A DNA stretch of 64,000 nucleotides from Melampsora larici-populina 98AG31 (lineage: Eukaryota > Basidiomycota > Pucciniomycetes > Pucciniales > Melampsoraceae): contig NW_006768766.1 of NCBI RefSeq assembly GCF_000204055.1, forward strand, positions 2,133,243-2,197,242. Reading direction: 5' to 3'. Numbering within the stretch: the stretch's first letter is position 1; each line of letters starts with the position of its first letter. Positions 57,828 through 64,000 of the stretch are shown piece by piece. The position numbers and the translations under genes were made by a program. The notes beneath the pieces were generated by a model. The model ran no database searches. It was not told where the DNA came from and was given only the letters and a program-made list of their open reading frames with translations.

Positions 57828-58408
57828 ATGCGCTTCAATCTCATTTTATGCGTTCTAATTTCAATCGCAGGTGAATTTATTTCATCTTCCTCACAAGAAT
57901 ATACAGTTGCTTCCTTGATACGAAGTGTTTCTGATCCTGTTTACTTGCTTGATGTTTTCCTCAGCTATTGCGATTGCACTGCCCATTAAGACGTAAGATT
58001 CATATCTCTCATACTATATGAGGTTGTTTTTGAATGAACTTTTGATGGGTTCGTTTATGAGAGAAGGTTCCAGACTCGTGGTGCCAGTGGTGCCAGTGGT
58101 GCCAGTGATTTGAAGCCTCGTAACTTACCCGAACATACGAAGTGAGTGATCTCTTTACTTGATCTTTAATCAAAGACCTGACGAACAATCCAAATACCTC
58201 ACTTCTGAACTCTTGTAGTCTCAATTCTTTAAAAGCGCGAAGCTCAGTTGTGCAGGGTACGCAGAAAAATGATAAAATGTATGTTGACACATTTGTTTTT
58301 TCTTTGATTTGGAAGAGTCTATTAACGGGTAAAGTTTTTTATCTGAACATTAGAGAACTCAAATGGGAAGGAATACAATATGCTTTGAAAGGTCGCCGTG
58401 AAATCTGA
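57828..58408 (+). CDS. Small secreted protein family member 3 (86 aa)
   Basis: Five exons: 57828-57870, 57965-57992, 58067-58141, 58219-58278 and 58354-58408, with phases 1, 2, 2, 2 and 261 bases in total. The signal peptide MRFNLILCVLISIAAIAIALP is split after 14 codons, exactly as in member 1. Exon 3 carries three GAS tripeptides from a 9-base tandem repeat and ends LKPRNLPEHTN; exon 4 starts NLNSLKARSS. The last exon encodes ELKWEGIQYALKGRREI. The family block is RNLP(E/Q). No known domain, and no cysteine in the mature part. It has its own TATA element 126 bases upstream. Confidence 0.72.
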
Positions 58409-60397
58409 GTGGACTGAAATTGTACAATATGCGCCTACATTTCTGACCTCACTTTCTCTGATGTTCGTCCTCTTTCATCTGAAATTATCGCACGAGAAAA
58501 AATTTTAATCAGACGTTGCTTCACTTTTCTTCAGATTTTTTTCTGTATCCTTATCGATCCAAGTACTGGCGGTCTGCTCCAAATGCTATTAGTTGTCATG
58601 TATTTCATGTTGTTCTGTTTATCCGTCACTCTTGTCTCAACTTTCTGCAAAGGAGAATATTGCCTTGTGACTTGTTCTTCAGGGAAATCTATGAATCTAC
58701 AAACTTATGCAGAGTATTCATTTGATCAAACAAGTAGACAATTCAATTTCTACCTGTATCTTTTCACTCACAATATTCTGAGAAAAGAAAAGGTCTCTCG
58801 AAAGGTGATAAATATTTTGTCATCGGTCCCTTTTGACTAAAAGGCAGAGATTATACGCAGGTTCTGTTACTGTGTGGCGCGTACACGAATGAAGACCCCA
58901 AGCAGCTTGGAACATGTAGATGAACATTGGTTATCTCGTCAAGAAGCCAATTAAAAAGAAAACATCTTACATCCTTGTGCAGGTTGAAGCACGCCAGGGT
59001 AAGATGTTACAAATTCAAGATGGTAAACAACAAATATATGCTCACAGAAATTTCACCACAAAACCATGATGCCGATCAATGGCACACAGCAGTCAAAAAG
59101 AAGAAATGGAAAACCAAATGATAACTACAATCCTCTCTCAAAGCACTATATATCTCTTTAAATCACATCCCCCCTTTGACCTTTGACATTGAGAAAGGTT
59201 CAAAAATGTGACATCTGAACAGAACATTGGAAACCCCAAGGATGATGGTAAATACTCCACATGAAAAAAACCAATCCATTATTGTGACTGAGTCATTAAG
59301 ACTGGTTCATTTGGTATAATCAATTTCAGCTTGGTCATTATCTTCATTTGACTCCAGAGTCTTAGATCACATCCTTCAACAAGTACCAAGAACCACTTTA
59401 AATCAACTTATGATATTCTCCAATCCTAACCATCTTGTTTACTTGTGAATGTCTACTTAGCTTTTTCTAGCATCAAAATACCTTGAAACTTTGGTGATTC
59501 TCCTGATCAATAACTCTTGATAGCGAGAGCAAAATGAGATTCATGGAATCCGTGAGCCTCACCACAGCGGTGAGCGGTGAGCCTCACCGCATGTAACGCA
59601 GTGAGATACTGTCATAACTCCATTTATATTGGTATATCTCTTTTGGCATATGCAATACATACAGGCCGCCCATCTGAAACCAAATATCTACTTCTGTCAT
59701 GTATTTCGCAGCTATGTATGTCCTTGTCGGTCCATTCATTCACTCTTCCATCCATCGATCCCTATCCTTATCTATCCATATCTTACTGAGCAATATGAAG
59801 ATACTTGACCTTTTTGTCCAGCAAAGGCAAGCACTGGCCGTGATGACCACAAAGTGAGCACGGGAGGCGGAGGACGGATAGGTGAAGAAGTAGAAGTTGG
59901 AGATGGTTGGTCATTGAATGCAGACCACGTAGAGGATGAATCTGAAGAATTCAAGTGCATTGGTTGGGTTCAACCGATATATAAACTGTTGGCAAATATA
60001 TTCTCCAACCTTTTCAATATTGTTACAATGCCTGCGATTGAAGTCCCAAATTACCAACTCAAAGCCATTAATCCCTATCGACGTGTACCGTTACCGCCTC
60101 TTCCCACTGACACAGAGACTGGCTTGATTTGCAAATCAAAGTCTTGCAAGCAAAGACCTACACATTTGACAGTTTACTTTAAATCTCAACACAAACACCT
60201 AATTGGTGTAAAGGTATTTCAACATTACCTTTACACACTCTTTTCTTTCTTCTATAAAGGGGTCAGGCCAACTGATTGTCAATGTTCAATCATAGTGTCC
60301 CATCGACGACGCTTTCATTCGCACATACAACTCAAAGCATTTCCAAGACCAACTCCGGGCAGTAAATCGACGAGTCATTGATCCTTCTGCCGGCACA
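58409..60397. other. Intergenic, one weak ORF
   Basis: 60028-60381 (plus) is a 117-codon ATG frame (MPAIEVPNYQLKAINPYRR...) directly before the next gene. It has no recognised motif and contains an inverted repeat (GTAAAGGTA...TTACCTTTAC), so it is not called as a gene. A short palindromic GCGGTGAG/CTCACCGC block lies at about 59560-59590. Confidence 0.35.
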
Positions 60398-62117
60398 ATG
60401 GACCTTGACCGACTCATGCATGCGCCACCGACCCCACCGGCAACGCAGCCAGCCACTGGAACCAGCAACCGTGCCGAAGGCCGTCCTGCAGGCGCTTCCG
60501 CAACCGCTGGAATAGACCGCGAATGCAAGGGAATAGGAGGGAAAATTGCTTCAGGGCATCAACCACGCAAGAATGACAAATGCGCCGCTAATGCTTGTAA
60601 ATCTGTGAGTAAACCAAGGATTAGTGTACAATTTTGACAATTGTCTGATGATAATGCATATTTTACAGTGTTGTCTAAAGCTTAACACCTCCGGCCGTCA
60701 CCCTTGCAACAAGCACAACTCCATGGCCAAACGCCAACAGAAGGAAATCAAAGATCACGGCAGAGTCTCAATTATTTCTTCGCTACCAACCAGAAACCTC
60801 AGCGACTTCGCAGCATCATCTTCTGTCGCAGACCCTGACCATGAAAGTAGTGGTAGCCTAGCAATTACTCAGGCCAGCCGGAGCAAGGGTGTCAAAAAGT
60901 ATAAAGGACGTGTACAAACGGATTTCCTCGACGAATACCGAACAATGACCTTACAGCAAGAAAGCGCAGCGAGACGACGCACCGTCCAGCACAAGACTGC
61001 CAGTAGGACCATCGCGCTGGTGGTATGGGCGGGCCCGAAGGTGAGATCTCCTCCTGCTATCCTCTTCAATGACATCAGAGGCAATTGCTGAATTTGGGAA
61101 CCTATCAGGATGACCCTTTTGGATCATGGGGCGGTCAGGTTCACGCCGCAAGCTGGCCTGATTTTGCACTCAAAGAATCCCTTGATATGAAGGCATTAGT
61201 TGTTGAACAACTCGGTCCGGAGTGGAAAGGCAATTTGCAAGTTTGGAACGAGGAAAATCAATTATGGGTATGTTTGTGACCCTACTTCTGACTGATAGTG
61301 GGTTTTATATGTTTTTAACACACCTATTCTACATCAGCTTCACACGTCGATGGACATATTAGTGACGTACCCTGTCAACACGCGCAAAATCCTGGTTGTT
61401 TTCCCCCAAATTAAACCTGAAGATTGCCACGATGTTGACCGGCACTTAGCTTCTGTTTCCACCGGAGGCAAGACAGGAGCCATGACTATGTGTGCTTTCA
61501 TTCAACGGAAAAGCTCAGCTACACCTCAAGGAAAAGCAAAAGGAAAAGGCAAGGGTAGGGTTATCACCTTGCGGTCGTCCTCGGAGCCCGAACATCGCCA
61601 GTCACCTCCACACGTCAAAAGTAACTTACCCGCCCAAGGACTTCAATTTGACAATGTTGGCGGTACCCCTGGGCCTTCCAAATCACGCCAACCACCCGAG
61701 AAGCGTGCCCGGTCTCCGTCACTTGAAATTTCCAAGGTCGACTATCCTGCCACTCCAGACAAATCTAGTAGTCAACAAGCCACACGAAGGCGTCAACCAC
61801 AGTGGTCCAAGTCAGCCACCATGGACGAAATGTTACGTTTATACAAACTTACACTTGATGGCCCAAATAAACACGACAACCAAGAAGCCTTTGTGGCAGT
61901 TTTTGGCACAAGGTTTCGTTATGTGATTTCCACCATATCACATTACTGCCGCTGGTGCGAAGCGCTCGACAAAAGATTGAAACCTTTTGTTGACCGACAT
62001 GGGGATATGAAGGTGGCCGACGCCCGCAAGCATCACTTCAATGCTGAGTGGCGGAAGACCGATTCACGTTTTGATGACCAACCACCTCCCAAACGTGTCA
62101 AACTCAACCGTGCTTAA
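60398..62117 (+). CDS. Cysteine-rich protein of unknown function (505 aa), possibly TE-associated
   Basis: Four exons: 60398-60604, 60669-61040, 61109-61267 and 61338-62117, all phase 0 and 1518 bases in total. The N-terminus is Pro/Thr-rich. A putative zinc-binding block CAANACKSCCLKL...PCNKH is formed exactly across intron 1, which supports the splice. A middle region (DDPFGSWGG...LVVEQLGPEWKGNLQVWNE, then MDILVTYPVNTRKILVVFP) looks like a folded domain but I cannot name it. The C-terminal third is basic with nuclear-signal-like stretches (KGKGKGR, PPKRVKLNRA). I have an impression that similar CKxCC...CxxH proteins are multi-copy in mushroom and rust genomes, but could not test it. It faces the KDZ transposase gene, 645 bases between stops. 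A role in the transposon is only a guess. Confidence 0.6.
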
Positions 62118-62761
62118 TATTTGTTTTTGTTATTCAGTGTAGTGCTTATTGTGAATATTAAAATACACATTCTTTGTATATATATTTCAACTCCAAATGT
62201 TTGTTTTCAGCTGCCGGTCAGTTTATTTCTATTTTGTGATCTCAATCTACAACTGTCTTTGTCATGAAACAGGTGTGAATAGCCCTTATGGCCACTTTTC
62301 TTCTTGTCAGTATGTCTCATTTCTTGTAACCTCGTGAGTAATCGTGAATATGTCAATATTTTATTTTGCTTTGGTCGATGCAATGCTACTTTGCCTATCT
62401 GTCTTAAAAATTTGTGACAAGATGCATCATGTATCTGTGACTTCTTAATCAAAAAGTCACTTCAAGCATCAAAACAAGCAATGATGACCCTTGCAATCAA
62501 TAGAAATTCAAAGGACTTGAACAAAGTTAATTAATGAAAGAAAAGTTAATTAATGAAAGACTTGAAGAGTGAGTGATAATGTAGAATGAAAACAACACTA
62601 ATAACTAAATAGGAACGACTTAAAGAAACTAAATGAATGACTTGAAGTCATGCAATGAAAATGCAAAGGAAAAATTGGGACAAAAACACTCACTAAATGA
62701 ATGATTTGAAAACAAGATGAGTGACAATTATCAAATGAGTGGCATAAAATCAACAACATAG
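62118..62761. other. Intergenic between convergent genes
   Basis: AT-rich, with a diverged run of GAATGAAAGACTTGAAG-like words at about 62520-62720. No gene. Confidence 0.5.
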
Positions 62762-64000
62762 CTACAATGGAGTGGCAGTGTATTCAACATTGCCTAAGAA
62801 AGTGACGTTTCGTCGCTGTCTAATTTGTTCACAAAGACGGACATTGTGAAGTCGAATCATTTCGTCAAGAAAGAAATTATATTGCACTGGGTGCATGTTA
62901 CGGCAGATAGAGTCAAACCTACCAAAACAGGCATTTACTATTTCGGCGGCAGATGCGTTGAATCTCCATTTTCCGTCAGATGTCTTCAGCTCAGGGAATA
63001 TGTGGGGATCATTATTATCCCGACAAGTAGTGTGGGTTTCCTTGTGAGACTTTATGTGGAAGGTGTCAACAGGAAGGAACGTATGTTTGAATGTTTCGAG
63101 ATCGTGAGGGTTGTTGCGAATGTGGGCGTAGAGACCACACGCGTTATCATAAAAGATAACTTGTGGCATCTCTTTTGGAAAAGTCTCTGTGATAAAATCC
63201 TATAAGATACGATTTTTGAAGAAGGAGGAAAAGGCACGTTAGCAAAAGTTAGCTTAGGAAAACGCACATCATCACCAAAATAGAGGTGGTGCTTACCTTG
63301 ACCTTTGGCACAGATTCTGATTTAAAGAAGGTCTTTCTTGCAACAATCACACCGCAACAAGACACCATAAATTGCTCGTTGTGAGATCGTTGCCGAGATA
63401 ACAATACCTTCTTGGAACCAACACTACTCTCGCCACCGTCACGTGCCGCCTCGTGCTCCCTCTCTTCAACCTCAGCGTACATTAATTCCTCTTCACCAAA
63501 GACCATTTCGCCAGTTTCAGCCGAAAGCATGTCGGTGGGATCAATCTGGATTCGGGTGTTTGGACGATTGAACTTGCGAGGCAAGCCAAAGAGGGATGAG
63601 TTGCGGTCTTTGAAGCTCTTGTACGCAGCTTGATGTTCGAGGTTCTTGCAAGTTTTGAATCCGGGAACAACGGGGTCGACGCAAGGTTGGGCTTGGCAGT
63701 GGTCCTTAAGAAGCTCATGGTGTCTAGGACAGTAGCGGTGGGTGACCTTGTCGAGGGAGATGTCGCAATAAATCAGAGGCCACTCGGGGTCTAGAGCCTT
63801 GAGTTGAACTTCTGAGACGCTGCAGGCCCAGTGGCCTATAGTGATTCCATTGGTCACCAAAGCACAGATAACTGTGGAGATAAATCGGACAAAGATCAGC
63901 AGTTTTTTTGAAACAACACTGTCAAAACAAAGATTGTACGTACTAGTTCCTTCTTTGCCATCGGGAGCTACTTCAACCTCAGTGCAAACAGAGCAGATGT
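62762..64000 (-). CDS. KDZ-type transposase with cysteine cluster (5' end off the window)
   Basis: Kyakuja-Dileera-Zisupton transposases are large DNA-transposon enzymes common in basidiomycetes, usually with a CxC cysteine cluster. The visible exons are 64000-63944 (continuing upstream), 63871-63297 and 63199-62762. The second exon has HWACSV, then a cluster CPRHHELLKDHCQAQPC...GFKTC, followed by a FxLPRKFNRPN segment. The last exon starts DFITETFPKEMPQVIFYDNACGLY, followed by LPVDTFHIKSHKETHTTC and FNASAAEIVNACFGRFDSICRNMH, ending in EYTATPL. YDNACGLY and FHxKSH match the C-terminal half of KDZ transposases. No stop or frameshift is seen in the visible part. Whether the whole gene is intact cannot be seen here. 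Confidence 0.75.

Noticed and set aside
1..64000. CRISPR arrays, bacterial operons, riboswitches or rRNA genes
   Set aside because: The window is fungal nuclear DNA; no regularly spaced direct repeats or rRNA-like sequence were seen.

Overview
This window looks like nuclear DNA of a basidiomycete fungus, most likely a rust (Pucciniales). The evidence is AT-rich DNA, genes split by many 50-100 base introns with GT...AG borders, very TE-rich intergenic space, short secreted-protein genes whose signal peptide is interrupted by an intron, and a KDZ-type transposase with its cysteine cluster, a type common in basidiomycetes. The species cannot be fixed from sequence alone. All exon models were read by eye; where stated, exon lengths sum to a multiple of three, but no transcript or database was consulted.

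Housekeeping genes, in order: a partial RPAP2/Rtr1 CTD phosphatase (1-1481, minus); NBP35, the cytosolic Fe-S scaffold ATPase (3197-4456, plus, 4 exons); a SLC35F/EamA-type multi-membrane transporter (6212-8043, minus, 4 exons) divergent from an 86-residue unknown protein (8381-8714, plus); a Num1/ApsA/Mcp5-type cortical anchor with a long VEKIVEV-type repeat and a C-terminal PH domain (25490-32396, plus, 6 exons, 2171 aa); a Rad5/Rad16-like SNF2 helicase with 17 exons and a decayed RING (34000-37387, plus, 739 aa); and STT3, the oligosaccharyltransferase catalytic subunit (52801-55578, minus, 5 exons, 814 aa).

Secreted-protein candidates: a single-exon 727-residue protein with a signal peptide and two tandem units carrying a basic stretch followed by a DLN motif (18260-20443, minus), and four members of one small secreted protein family (38801-39392 plus; 47223-47765 minus; 51331-51827 plus; 57828-58408 plus). 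All four have a 43-base first exon and a 28-base second exon, and share intron phases and an (R/H)xLP(Q/E) block. This family is the most interesting gene content here and looks like a lineage-specific effector-type family.

Mobile DNA: a nearly intact Ty3/gypsy retrotransposon (10725-17429) with 360-base LTRs differing at three sites, a 4-base target duplication, one 1748-codon gag-pol frame and a small overlapping +1 frame; a decayed Ty1/copia element (about 43990-46650, minus); a 1.4 kb terminal-inverted-repeat element (1703-3079); a foldback element (40571-41127); and a nest of non-autonomous DNA transposons at 47948-51055. In the nest, a hAT-like element with an 8-base target duplication contains a TA-flanked element, a MULE-type MITE with a 9-base duplication and two further hAT-like elements, each with its own 8-base duplication. 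The nest fills the space between two divergent copies of the small secreted family. At the right edge, a cysteine-rich gene of unknown role (60398-62117, plus) faces the 3' part of a KDZ transposase gene (62762-64000, minus, running off the window).
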